Origin: Chrysomallon squamiferum
Lineage: Eukaryota; Mollusca; Gastropoda; Neomphalida; Peltospiridae
NCBI GenBank assembly: GCA_012295275.1
Contig: CM022671.1
Span: 3,523,565 to 3,587,564, forward strand
Direction of reading: 5' to 3'
DNA length: 64,000 nucleotides
The notes beneath the pieces were generated by a model. That model ran no database searches and was not told the origin of the DNA. It saw only the letters and a program-made list of their open reading frames with translations. Shown here piece after piece: positions 24,401 to 37,334 of this stretch (position 1 is its first letter; each line of letters starts with the position of its first letter). The position numbers and the translations under genes were made by a program.

Positions 24401-27400
24401 AGCTGTCATCATTTTATATCTTTTGCTTTTTGTTCTTTATAGGAATTTTAAAAAAATTTTTAGTTTTTTTAAATTTATATTTAACATTTTTAAATGCAGT
24501 CTCCACAGGATGTTAAAGTTTGGATTTTTGTTCACCACACACTATTTGTCATATTTTTGTTTCAGTTTTTAAATCTTACAAATTATGGGTGTTGGCCTTT
24601 TTCCTTCCTGTTCCCACCTAATGTTTTAATCTGAACTGGTGCTTATGGTTCTGAGAGTTGTGTATTTTCAGTAGTTATTTAATTTTTAATTTTTTTTAAA
24701 ATTCAGTTCCTCTGTAATATTTTACACTTTTTATGCTTTGAATGTGTATGCATCTCAGTATGTGTGTGTCTGTCTGAATATGCACACATTATTACAGTAG
24801 TTTAGGTATGTAATTTCAGATGAATATAAATATTAACATTTAAAATATTTAAAATATGCATATATTCGAGTAAATGTGCATGCATTATAATAATAGTTTG
24901 TGTGAGTGTGTGAATGTACTTTAATAAAGCTATATATATTTGTGTCTGTGAATTATCTGTATTATAATTATTTAAAATGTGTGTGTGTGTGTGTATATTA
25001 ATGTAGCATGTACTATGATAGTAATAATTGTCTATGTGTTACTGTGAAAATTCTTATAATTAAATTTAATATGGTTTGTTGAAAATTTCATAAAAATGGT
25101 AATTATTTTCATGCTCATAATTTTCAGTTTTGATTTTGATATTTCACAAATTTGTTGTTAACACTTTAAAAAGCCAACTTCTCCATGGTTTATCCAGTTC
25201 CACTAATTTGTGACTTTTACTGTTGGTTTATATTACACATGAATTTTACATCTAAACAGTAATAAATTTAGCTATATAACACCAGTCACTTCAGAATATA
25301 AATGTTGTAAAATAGGCTTATTCCTTCACGAAGTCAAAAGCTTTTAACAAGTAAATTTATGCATTTTTAAATGGGTTTTATCCATTTTGATTATCAACTT
25401 GTGGAAAAAAAAAAGAAAACATGTGTAGCTAGAAATAATGCAGTATCATAAATATATAAAACATTGATTTATTTATAAATTACTCTGAATTACATGTGTT
25501 ATCAACTGATGTGAGAATGTGGCTTTGAAAGTAACACAACAAATCTCTGTTAAATTTGAGATTACATATTTTTTACCAAATAGAAACAGTCTCACTGATA
25601 TGTCATGAAGAGAAATACTGTCGTTGGCCTTTTTACACACTGTCCAGACCAGTAGCAGATTTTCATTTAAAAATTTATATGGAAAAAAAATATACATGTG
25701 TATATATATTACTTTTACAATTCATCATATACATAAATTATAGCTGAGGCTGAAAGATGATGATTTGTTGATTCAAGATATATCTTGAAAGAATAATTAC
25801 CAAGTATTTATTTATTTATGCACATGCAGCCTGTTATGAAAGGCTGGTGTTATTTCAGTTTGTTTGGGTAGTGTTCATTCATAAATTATAACAAATACTG
25901 AACACTGAGCAAGTGAGACCAACAACTGAAATTCTTGTGTAGGTTTTACTGAGTGAGAATCATTTCAGTATTTCATATTTTTAAATTTATGTTTTTATGT
26001 TATCTCTGTAACTTAATTGCCTTATATATGGATTGTTAATACCTCTTGTTTACTATTTATTATTCATATCACTAACAGAGGACATAATTTCATGATACCA
26101 GATACATATTTTCACAAATTTCTTTTCTGTAAAACAATATATTAACATGACAGTATTTGTTGTATAATGTTTTCTACTCCAGAATTGATATTTTATGTGA
26201 ATATATTAATGTACTTTAATTTGTACCTTCTGTTTGTTACAAACACAAGCAAACAGTTAGTCATCACAACATTGACAAACTGAATTCTCTGATCCTTGGC
26301 TTGGATTTCTCTGTCAGACACTCTTGGCTCTGGCTGTACATAAATGTATTTACATGTTTCAAGAAATGTTTCTTCAGCAGGCAAACAAACAAGCATTATT
26401 TTTTATCTATATGACCTGTGTCACATATTTCTCTTCCATGTGACAGAATGCCTCAGTGACATTCTGTTCTACTTACTACTGTTTACTTGCTCATTACTGG
26501 TGTGTGTGTGTTTGTGTGTGTGTGCGTGCGTATATGTGTATAAAATCCATTGAAATGAAATCATGAAGTTTATAGAAACATGTTATACTTTTTAAACGGA
26601 AAAACAAGAATAAAAAAGAATATGTATTTATTTAAAATGTTTATAAATAATTTCTTAGTGCTGGTTGGTGGGACCTTGGACTGTTTTTCTTTAGTTGTTG
26701 ATTTTTGTACTTCATCATGTAGTAAACTCTTTCACACAGTCTTTATTAAATTAAAAAAACAAACATAAATGATTATTTTTCAGTTGTCAAAAACTTTTTT
26801 TTTTCTTTTAAAATTTTGTGGTTGCCTTACAAGTCTGTTTTCATTTCTTCAGAAATGATATATTTTATTTTATAAATTCTTGAAGAACATACTATAAATG
26901 ATAATAATAGATACATAAACTAGATATATATTTAAATTATTAAAATTTACAAACTGGATTATGATGGGTTTTTTAGGGGTTTTTTAACGTTATGAACTTA
27001 GAGGTATATATATTTTTTATTTATATAATTATATAATTGTTTGTTTTTTTTTTGTTTTTTTTAAAATAAAGAATAAAAAACAGCACAGCACTGTGCAAGC
27101 AAAGTAGTAGATATAAACTTTTAGGAAAACAGTTTTCCATTATCTTGGAGTCTATTTTTCAAGATGAAAAATTGTAAGAATATGTGAGAAAAATAAGAAC
27201 AAAGAATATAATTTCTTGATTGTATTTTTTGAATAATGTAAAATCTCTGTAAAAAAAAAAAGCAGAATGAAATAATTTTTTAAATATATAATTTGTTATT
27301 CTGGTGTATGTTTTTCTGTGGTTTGTAAATTAAATATTTATTTTTTAGCTTGTTTTAAAGTGATGTCATAATTATTTCTCCATTAGTCATGTCAGAAATA

Positions 27401-27441
27401 AAAGATGAGAAATGTAATTATTTTGTTTGTTTTTGAGGGTG

Positions 27442-27472
<31 letters not shown>

Positions 27473-27524
27473 GTATATAAATTGTAACTATTTAAAAAAT
27501 TTCAGTATAAAGCATTATTATTAT

Positions 27525-27560
<36 letters not shown>

Positions 27561-28477
27561 TAACTCCAAAACATTTTCATAATATTACAAGTTTGGAAGT
27601 GAATATTCAATTTGTTGAACATCTTAATGTTAACATTAATTTGATGTTAAATATACAATTTTTACATTATAACATGAGAGAAAATTTGCTGCCCCTGTTG
27701 AGTCAAAATATCATTAGCAATAAGTGATGTATTGAGTGAACCTTCCTATAAACAGGTCTTAAGCCACCCAAAATGGACCGAGTAAGAAAAAGATGTTTAC
27801 TATCCACTAATGACAAACACCAACAGTTTCAAACATAAATATGCAGTTTAATAATACCTGGTTATTTTGAAAACCGGTGGAACTAAAGGTCATAATAAAA
27901 TAATAATAAGGAAATGCTTTGGTTGTAAGTTATTATTATTAACTTTATTATCATTTTATATATATATATGCGTGTGTCTTCAGCTTTTCTAATTTATTTA
28001 TTTAAATAACCCAGAACTGCTGAATAAATACAACACTTCCTTGTTTTGAATTTGTTCGTGTGTGCAATGTTTAAGTAAGATTCAAAGATAGTAACGACCT
28101 ATTTTCAAGCAGGATGCACGAATCACGGATGCACGAGTCAAGTGTAATGAATCTAGGACGTTTTAATCATACATGCTATTAACTGCTATAAAACAATTTG
28201 TTGTTGATATTGTTTAATTTCAATTAATAAAATATGACTTCAGATATGTAAACATAACAGTCAAGCAAAATATTTTAAAAATTTGATGAGTAATGACGCA
28301 ATTAATAATTCATAAAACTTTCTTTCAACTTGAACAAGTCGACCAAATCCGGAATGTCGGTATTATTTTTCGTCAAAGGCCGATTGATTCCGATGTTCAC
28401 TATATGTCATTCGGAAGAACTCGACACCTTACGAATTGAAACGAGTATAGTCTCACATTGCTATACTTTTGCTTGCA
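21481..28477. other. DENND6 3' UTR remainder and intergenic DNA up to G6PD
   Basis: No further coding exon or RNA gene is recognised on either strand. AATAAA at 24005-24010 is one of several possible DENND6 poly(A) signals. Two copies of AAGGGAGATAATT lie at 23121 and 23166. A run of about 25 A (27447-27471) and a T-rich run (27527-27559) sit 55 bases apart. GT tracts occur near 24980 and 26500. The last few hundred bases (about 28100-28477) are less AT-rich and are the likely G6PD promoter. Confidence 0.55.
28112..28140 (+). promoter_or_regulatory. 15-bp tandem duplication (GGATGCACGARTCA) upstream of G6PD
   Basis: GGATGCACGAATCAC at 28112-28126 is followed directly by GGATGCACGAGTCAA at 28127-28141. 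The ARTCA half resembles an AP-1/CNC half site, and the pair lies about 340 bases upstream of the G6PD ATG. A regulatory role is inferred only from position and repetition. Confidence 0.25.
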
Positions 28478-29160
28478 ATGATGGCTGGTTCGAAGAGTAA
28501 TACCGATGTTTCCAACCTTGAAATTATTAATCGAATGCGTGACACCATAGAAAATGAAGGAGAAGGAATGCTTCATGTTTTTGTTGTTTTCGGAGCATCA
28601 GTAAGCACCACTACTCTGAATTTATTTATAATTTCTTTATATATAGTTTACCCTATCATCAAGACATCTAATTTATTTACAGTAGTAACACATTCATTTG
28701 AAGGCCGTTCGCTGTTGTCGGCAACATGAAGTGATATTTCCAAGTTTTGTGTTTTTAGCATAATTCTTTGTATTTATGATAAACAGGACGTTCTAAACAC
28801 TTTTTTAATATTTCATAAAGATGATACATGTATATAAAAAAAATCAACAATACAAACAAATTATATACTTTTCACTAATAATAATAATAATAATATTTTT
28901 TTTTTAATAACTAAAGGCATATACATTTTATATAAACCATCTGCTACATACAGATATTTATGAATTATTACTATATTAGTAAAATGTTTATTTTATTTTT
29001 TAGTATTTTGTTTTGCAACAACATGTCACTATAAAAACATTCTAATGAAATAGCAGTTCTTGGATTTAGAATAAATATTTTATTAATTTATATCTGATTA
29101 TTTATTTTTCAAATTTAATGATTATTTATTTATTTTTTATTATTATTTTATTATTATTAT

Positions 29161-29191
<31 letters not shown>

Positions 29192-31451
29192 CAGTTATTT
29201 ATAAGGAAGGGAAAATAAAACATTAAGGGTGAATATGGTGAGAATTAAATAATTTTTTTTTTGAAAATAAATTTTAAATAATATTAACATTTTTTTTTTT
29301 TTTTTTTTTTTTTTTTTAGGGAGATCTTGCAACCAAAAAAATCTACCCAACACTTTGGTAAGTTTTAGCTTCAAATAGTGATTTTTAATATCACATTATA
29401 TTTTTGTGCTTAGTCATGTTAATGGTGTTTATGACCTCCCCATTGGAATACATTATTAAAAAAAACTGTATTTTGCTGTGAATAATTTCTTACATTATGT
29501 CACTGAGTGTGGATGTACATGTATAAAGAGTTGGAGTTACAATATTTTTTATTTTTTGTAATTTTTTCATGATACTTTTTATACCATCAGTTATATTTAT
29601 CATATATAATGTTGCTGAATGTAAGGTTTAATGCTCAGGAAAAGCACAGAAAAAATATAAATAAATAAATAAATAAATTATAATAAATTATAAAAGACAA
29701 GAGAAAAGAACAACATTAACAATCAAAAACCTGGATTGTTGCTTTGTTATATATACTGTTTAATACACACACACATTTTAGGTATTTTGAAAGTCTTTTA
29801 CACTTTATTTTTTAGTGAAATAGATTATAACCTTTTATCAAAGTATAGAACTGACAATAAGCGTGAGCTAGATATTAATTCAAAAAAATGATAATGTGAT
29901 TTTTTATTTAAAATTTTTCCATGACTCAGCAAAAATGGTTTTAGAACCTACTATATGTGTATGTATTTATAGATACATGTCATACTCTGGTGCATGAAGT
30001 AAATCCCTGTAAATCAATGAAAACCAGAACTGATAAATAATAATATTAATTTCTTTAATTTATAAAAAATTAACTTAAATTTTATACCAGTAATATTATA
30101 TATTTTGATTATGATACACACAGTAAGTAAATTCAATTTCTTAAAAAGCAAAGTTCATACATGTTAAAAATTACTATTCACTGCAGTGTATTTACACTTG
30201 AAACATTTAGTTAATCAGTGATGCATATCTCACAACCGTGTAACCATTTCAAGTCATTCATTTATACATCATTGATCATGTGACAAGTTTAATAAAAGAA
30301 ATAAATTGCCTATTCTACCTTGCAGGCACAATTCATTATTCAGTAGTGTACTGCCTAACAACAGTGTTTTGCTAAAACAGTGAACTTGGCTGTTGAGTAG
30401 AGATTCTTCACAGACTGTTAAAGAATATATGTATTTACAGATGATAATATTTAAATATTTGGAAGCAAATGTACTTTGAAATGATAGCAGATTTACTTTG
30501 ATACATGTTGTATTTAGCAGAAATTGATGTAAAAGTGATAATTAGTGATAGATTGTGGCAGTAAAATTGCTTACAAATAACTGCGGTTTCTTTTATTTTA
30601 TTATTGGGATTCAGTAATTATTCTTTCATTTTATTGTTTTAAATCTATTTAAAGATAATAACAGAAACAGAATGAAATTTAGTGTCCTCAAAAATGGTAA
30701 TAAGTTAAAGCTTTTTTATTTTCTTAATTATTTTTTATTGGGTTTCAATAAACATTTCTTGATCTGGTTCTTTTAATCTACTTTGTTGTGGTCATACACA
30801 CAGTATTAAATTTGATATAAAATGTACTTAAAGTAATATAGATAGAGTCAATACATTGAAGAGATGGTTATGGACCAAAAGGTTTTTATTTTTTCATTTT
30901 CTAGTATTAACAGAAATGTCAATAAATGTTCATTTACTTCTTTTAAATTTACCTTGAAATGATAATATACATAGTACTTGACTGAAGATATGCTTGAAGA
31001 TAACAATAAAGATAAATGCACTTAGAAATAACAGTAAGCCAAGATTTGTTTTATTTGAGTGTCAGCAAACATTGGATCATTTTGTTCTTTTAAATTTACC
31101 ATGAAATGATAATTTGAATAGTACTTGATTGAAGATCTGCTTGTAGATAATAACAGAGATAGTGTAAATAGCTAACAGATCTCATTAAGATCAAATTCCA
31201 CTTTTGTTACAGTGTTGAAAATGACTGTCAGCACTGATAATTATCTGCATTAACACACTTGATTCCTGTTATTACTTCGTGTGATTATGTATCAGATGAC
31301 ACTTCTTTAAAGGCAACAACTCATTGATCACAGGTTAAAGGTCACCTGTAAATGGTATGATGATCATCAGATTGATAAAAGAAACACCAATTTTATTGTT
31401 TTTCATTTTATTAATATTAAAAAAAAAAAATAATAAATAACATCACAATTA

Positions 31452-31485
<34 letters not shown>

Positions 31486-33593
31486 GCATCTAAACAGAAC
31501 ACTATCTTTAAATTATAGGGTGTGGTGCCTAATGAAAAAAGATGAGTTTTGAAATGGTTTGAGCTCACTGGAGTGGCATTATTTATTACTGACATATTTT
31601 ATTTTATTTGTTTATTACACACTTAAAGTACATTTGCATTCATATATAAAAGAAACAAAAAATATTAGTGTACTTGTCAATTTATCAAGGTTTTCAAAAT
31701 ATTAGATTAACCTAACAGAAACCATAGTTTTTTGCCACTATATTAACACTTTATAACACAGAAAAACAGTTAATGGTACACACATAACAAAGGCAGTGAT
31801 TAAGTGCAGATAATGAGATGGGGTCCAGGAGTTTTTCTCTGGGCAATTTTATTCAATGAGAAAGCCTTAGGTGTAATGCAAGCATTTTCTAAAAACCACT
31901 GGTTTTGTTCAAAACTTTGTGGATATTTTATAGAAAAAATGTAATTCTTAGTTTTATAGTTCATATAATACACAAAATTACTATTAGGTGATTCTCAGTG
32001 TTAGGTGATTCATAATGTGCAGTAACAAATGAATTCTTTTTGATGTTGAATTGGGCATTTAACTGAAACTGGGAGTGTTGGTTTATTGAAACTTCATGTG
32101 CAATACAAACTGAAATCAGTTTTTTTATGTGGATCTTCCATGTCATAAGCTAAATTTCACACAATTTTTGATAAATATCACAGGTTGTCACCTGACTTCT
32201 CTTGGACTGACAGTCTTCCAGTGACTTATCTGCCTTCCTTTGATCATTATCAAAGATATTTTATGCATATATGTATATATATATATGGATGTGTGTTCCT
32301 CTGTGTGTGAGTGTGCACATCCATAATGTACATGTTTTTTGTATTATTGTTGTTTTTGCTATTGCAATAAAGTTAGCTTGCACAGATCATGCCAAACTGT
32401 ATGTTAATTTGAAAATTCTGCTTTATTATTGGCACTAAAAAGATCACCTGAAAGTATGCAGAGTCTATCTGTACAGTCATTAAGCCTAAAGTATTTGAAA
32501 CAGAAATCACCTTACTCTGGGCTTATGTGCCATTTTTGAATCTTTTTTAAAATAACATTTTGACAAGGAATCACACCTCTGACAGATGTGACTGTTTGAC
32601 TGTGTGATTGTTATGGTCAAACTTCACAGCAGGTTATGCTAACATGTCCAGACCAAATCATATTATTAATGTTATTGTCATTCATGTGTCACCAGACTGA
32701 GAAATAATTAACACAGAAAGGCATGTATATATTACATATGTTCACTCAAGCATCATCAAATGCTAACATTGAGAAACGTGTATGTATATTATAAACTTTT
32801 ACTTTAACCTTAGCAGGTAAACCTGCTGATCCTTTACACAAGCATCCAGCCATGCAGCTTTATTGTCCTTCTGAAATTAGATTTTTTTAAAAAGTAAAAC
32901 TGATATGAATAAAGTTAGTGTTTATATATAAAAAAAATAAAAAAATAAAACCAGTCTGAAAAGAAAAGACAGGATAAAAAAAAGTAAATAAATAAATAAT
33001 AATAGTACATTTTTTTTTTTTTTTTTTTTAAATAAAATAAAATAATGTAAAGTAAATAAAATAAAATAAAATAAAATAAATACATAAATGAAATACACAA
33101 AAAACAAGTAAAAAAACAACCTTGGCTAGTTATTTTTTGTCCATCCTCACCATTGGTCTCAGCAATCATTATAAAAATACAACTCAGTAGTGAAAGCATT
33201 TGCCTCAGGAATGAGAAGTCAGAGGATCAGTCCTGCTTGGTGTAGTAGCTATAATCTTCTTTTCAGATAATGTTCTGTGATTGTTAAACAAATGAAATAC
33301 GGTGTGTGCTGTCCTGTGTAAGGGAAAGTGAATGTATAGAAAATTAGCATTAGCCCATGACAGATTTAATTTTTTCAAATTGTCATTAATAAATTATATG
33401 ATTGGTACCTGAATACTATTATATTGCTGTCAAAATGTATTTCATGTACTACATGTTAACCTAAGTAATTATATTCATAACTATTTTGATGATTATAACT
33501 GTGGTTGACCATATGTATCTCAATATCTCATTCAGATTGTCCCTTGTTTTGTTTTTTTTTTTTTTTGTTTTAAGAATAATTTCTATTTTTTTA

Positions 33594-33634
<41 letters not shown>

Positions 33635-36600
33635 TCAATAAATCTTCATTTCTTTTTAGGTGGTTATTCAGAGATGGTCTCTTACCAGTTAAAACTAATT
33701 TTATTGGTTATGCAAGAACTAAAATGACAATGAATGAACTGAAGGCAAAATGTCTGCCGTACATGAAGGTACATTTACACTAGTGTTCAGTTGGATTAAT
33801 GTCAATTGCTATGTGTATTAAATAGGAATTAAAATAATTAAAGAACAGTGTTTTACTAACAGGAAGGTACATGCGCAGAAATGTTCTGAAGTTTTACTTA
33901 TTGTCTGTATGTTGACATCCAAAATGAAAAAGTTATTACAAACAGTGGAAATTAATATTTGTAGGTTTTATATTTTAATTTTTTATTAATGCATGTTTGT
34001 GTGTGTGTGTTTATACATGTAAAAGCACAATTTAAAAAAGTAATAAATAAATAAATAAAATATTCTATTTTGAATCAATAAATTTCTGATTTTATTCTAT
34101 TTTTTGAAGTATGCTTCAATTATTGAAATTTTGGTTATCAGTCATTAGAATATTTGTTATCTCAGTTGTCTCCTGATATGAACCAATTCCTACAAGGATT
34201 TTTAAGACAGTGTTTATATACTGTGCCTCTCAGTCACTGTCTCCATTTTATCATACAAAATATTATAACTGTTATCAGTGATGTGCTTCTTAACACTGGA
34301 TCAGTAATATGGAAGAAAATCAAAATGACTGGAATACAATAATTACATTTAGCAAGTTCATACAGAGGCATTATAGTCATTTTGCTTACATATTTAGTTA
34401 GAGTATTTGCTTGTTTTGTTTTTTTGCAGCTGAAACCAGAAGAGAATGAAAAAGTGGAACATTTTTTCAAGTTAAATGAGTACATGGCTGGTTCCTATGA
34501 CAAGGCTGAGGATTTTTCCAAACTCAGTAAACTAATAGACCAGAAAGGCTCAGCAAACCGACTTTTTTATCTTGCTTTGCCACCCTCTGTGTTTGAAAAA
34601 GTCACACTCAACATCAAGGCTGTGTGCATGGCTCCTGGGTGAGTGTAGAACCAGAACCAGATTCAGCTGTCACCTAAGATGAAGCTACTGCTCATGGCTT
34701 TACAGTCAGAAGCAGCCTCTGTGAATTTCAGTTCAAATAATACACATTGTTATTCTTGTCAAATGTGGCCTATGTAGCCTCACCAAATCTAAGTTTGCCG
34801 TTAAGTGTATGAATGGTTTGTTTGTGTGAGTTACAGAAATTGTACAGAGTTAGGAATGAAAAACAGTTGAGTTTCATTTTGGTTTAAGATGTCATAAAAT
34901 ATAAAAATAACAGAAAATAATAAATTACATAACAGAGTATGGAATCATTGTTTTATAATGAAAAAACATATTTTTTATTTAATTAAAAAAACTAAAATTG
35001 TAACATTATTAGGATAAAATTTTGGGGTCAAGATATAACTGAGGGATAAATATCTTTAACTTTTCAAAATTTAAGTGGAATTACATGCATATTGTTGATT
35101 ATATTTAAATTTTAAAAAAAAATGTTCTTATCAATTAAAAAATCTCAACAATGCAACAGATTAAAAAAATAATCCCAGAACATAATTTTTTTTGTTTTTG
35201 TTTATTGGTCATGTTATGTGTTACAGAGAAAGATGGACGAGAATTGTTGTAGAGAAGCCATTTGGTTATGACTTGGAGTCCTCAAACTACCTGTCAGCTC
35301 ATCTCTCTGCTTTGTTTAAAGAAGATCAGCTCTACAGAATTGATCACTACCTAGGCAAGGAAATGGTGCAGAATCTCATTGTTTTAAGGTACTGTAAAGA
35401 AGAAGGTCACTGTTAAAATGTATGACATCTGTGCAAAGTCCTGTTTTATGATATTATGAAAATCGTCACAATGTTGATTAAAGCTTTTGTTAAAGTATAC
35501 ATTTCTGCACAAAATGTTATGTCTTGTATGTAAATTTATGACTGACAAATGACCTGATTACCCCCAAATTGTAGTTGTACTTGTTTTTTTTTCATGATTT
35601 CTGATAATGCTGATAATGAAGTATAATAATAAAAGGATATATCCAGGAAATGATGGATGCAGTTTTTTTTTTATATTATTTAGTGCTGTATTTAAGTAAT
35701 AATAATAATAATAATAATAATAATATCTAATTCCCTAGCAACTCTTGGTTTTAAACAAAAAACAATCACCTGGATGTGTGCAAAATATATTTACATTATT
35801 TGTTCATATCACCATAGAAACAATGAGAAATGTAATGCTGACATGTATTTGTTTCTATTTTTAGAATCTTGTGTGAAATCACAAAAGCATAGAAATAGAA
35901 AACCATGAATTTTAAAATTCCGACATAAAGTGTGGTATCTTTATTTTTTCTCTTTAGGTTTGGAAACCGAATATTTAGTCAGATTTGGAACAGGGACAAC
36001 ATCGCCAACGTGGTGATCACTTTCAAAGAGCCATTCGGAACTCAGGGTCGAGGTGGATATTTTGACAAATTTGGAATAATTAGGTGTGTGGCAGTTTAAT
36101 TTCTTCTGATGTTACAGTAAACAGTAATAACAATATATGTGATACGTATGATTGTTTGAATGTTAAAAGTGTTAATTGCTGTGAAGATTTCACAAATTGA
36201 ATGTAAGTAGTATATGCTAATTTATAGATACTTCAATTTTCAGAGATGTTATGCAGAATCATCTCCTCCAGATTCTTACTCTCACTGCCATGGAAAAGCC
36301 AGCAACCACAGGAGCTGAAGACATCCGAAATGAAAAAGTAAATTATTACTTCATAACATTTAGTATCCCTAGTTTGTTAATGCTTCCACCTGTTTGTTTT
36401 TTCATTTGATAAAATTTACTTGAAGTACACAGATTGTGTAAATGCATTTTATTTATTCTTGATGAAATCAATTTCTGTTAACATCAAAGTATGACAATAA
36501 AATAACAAGCTTAAGATAATGTCAAGAGGCAGACATTTTCTCAGAAAACAAAGTTTCCACTTTAATAAATTGTCCTAGATAAACCACTTTTGATAGTTTT

Positions 36601-37276
36601 CTTTGTTGTCTGACTACAGGTAAAAGTCCTGCGATGTATTCGACCAGTGAAAATGGAAGATGTGGTGCTGGGACAGTATCAGGGCAACCCAAATGGCACT
36701 GGAGAAGAAAAAGATAGTTATCTTGATGATCCTACTGTGCCAAAGGGTAGCTTTTTTCTTTTGAATCATTAATAATCTGAAGTTAATGATAGTTCAGTGA
36801 CAGGTTGCTACCCAAGGCAGAATCAGTCCTGCTTGATGCTCCCTCTGGGCTATTGTCCATTCCAGCCTTTGTTCCATAACTGGTTTATCAAAAGTCTTGA
36901 TATGTGCTTTCCTGTTTATGAGAATGTGCATATAAAATATTCCTTGTTGCTAAATGTGATAGATGACAAAGGGTTTCATCTTGTGTATCATCATTAAACA
37001 AAAACAATACTCCTGGACTCATAATATTAAAATGTGCTGAGGTTAGATATTTGTTCAGTCTTAATACTTGATGTTTTATATATGATACGTTAAATGTTCA
37101 GTGTTTTTTTTTTTTTTTTTCCAGATTCTCTAACACCTACATTTGCTGTGGTTGTGTTGTATATAAGAAGTGAGAGATGGGATGGAGTTCCATTTATTCT
37201 CAGATGTGGTAAAGGTATGTCTGCTAAACCATCTGTGAGATAATATCTCAGCTGGACTTAGAGTAATCATCATAAT

Positions 37277-37334
<58 letters not shown>

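Noticed and set aside
33183-33240. Functional tRNA gene
   Set aside because: A and B box-like sequences are present, but the stems do not pair and a SINE body follows, so it is a tRNA-derived SINE.
35192-35416. Reading frame starting upstream of G6PD exon 5
   Set aside because: The part before 35227 is intron and the part after 35388 reads into the next intron; only the middle is coding.
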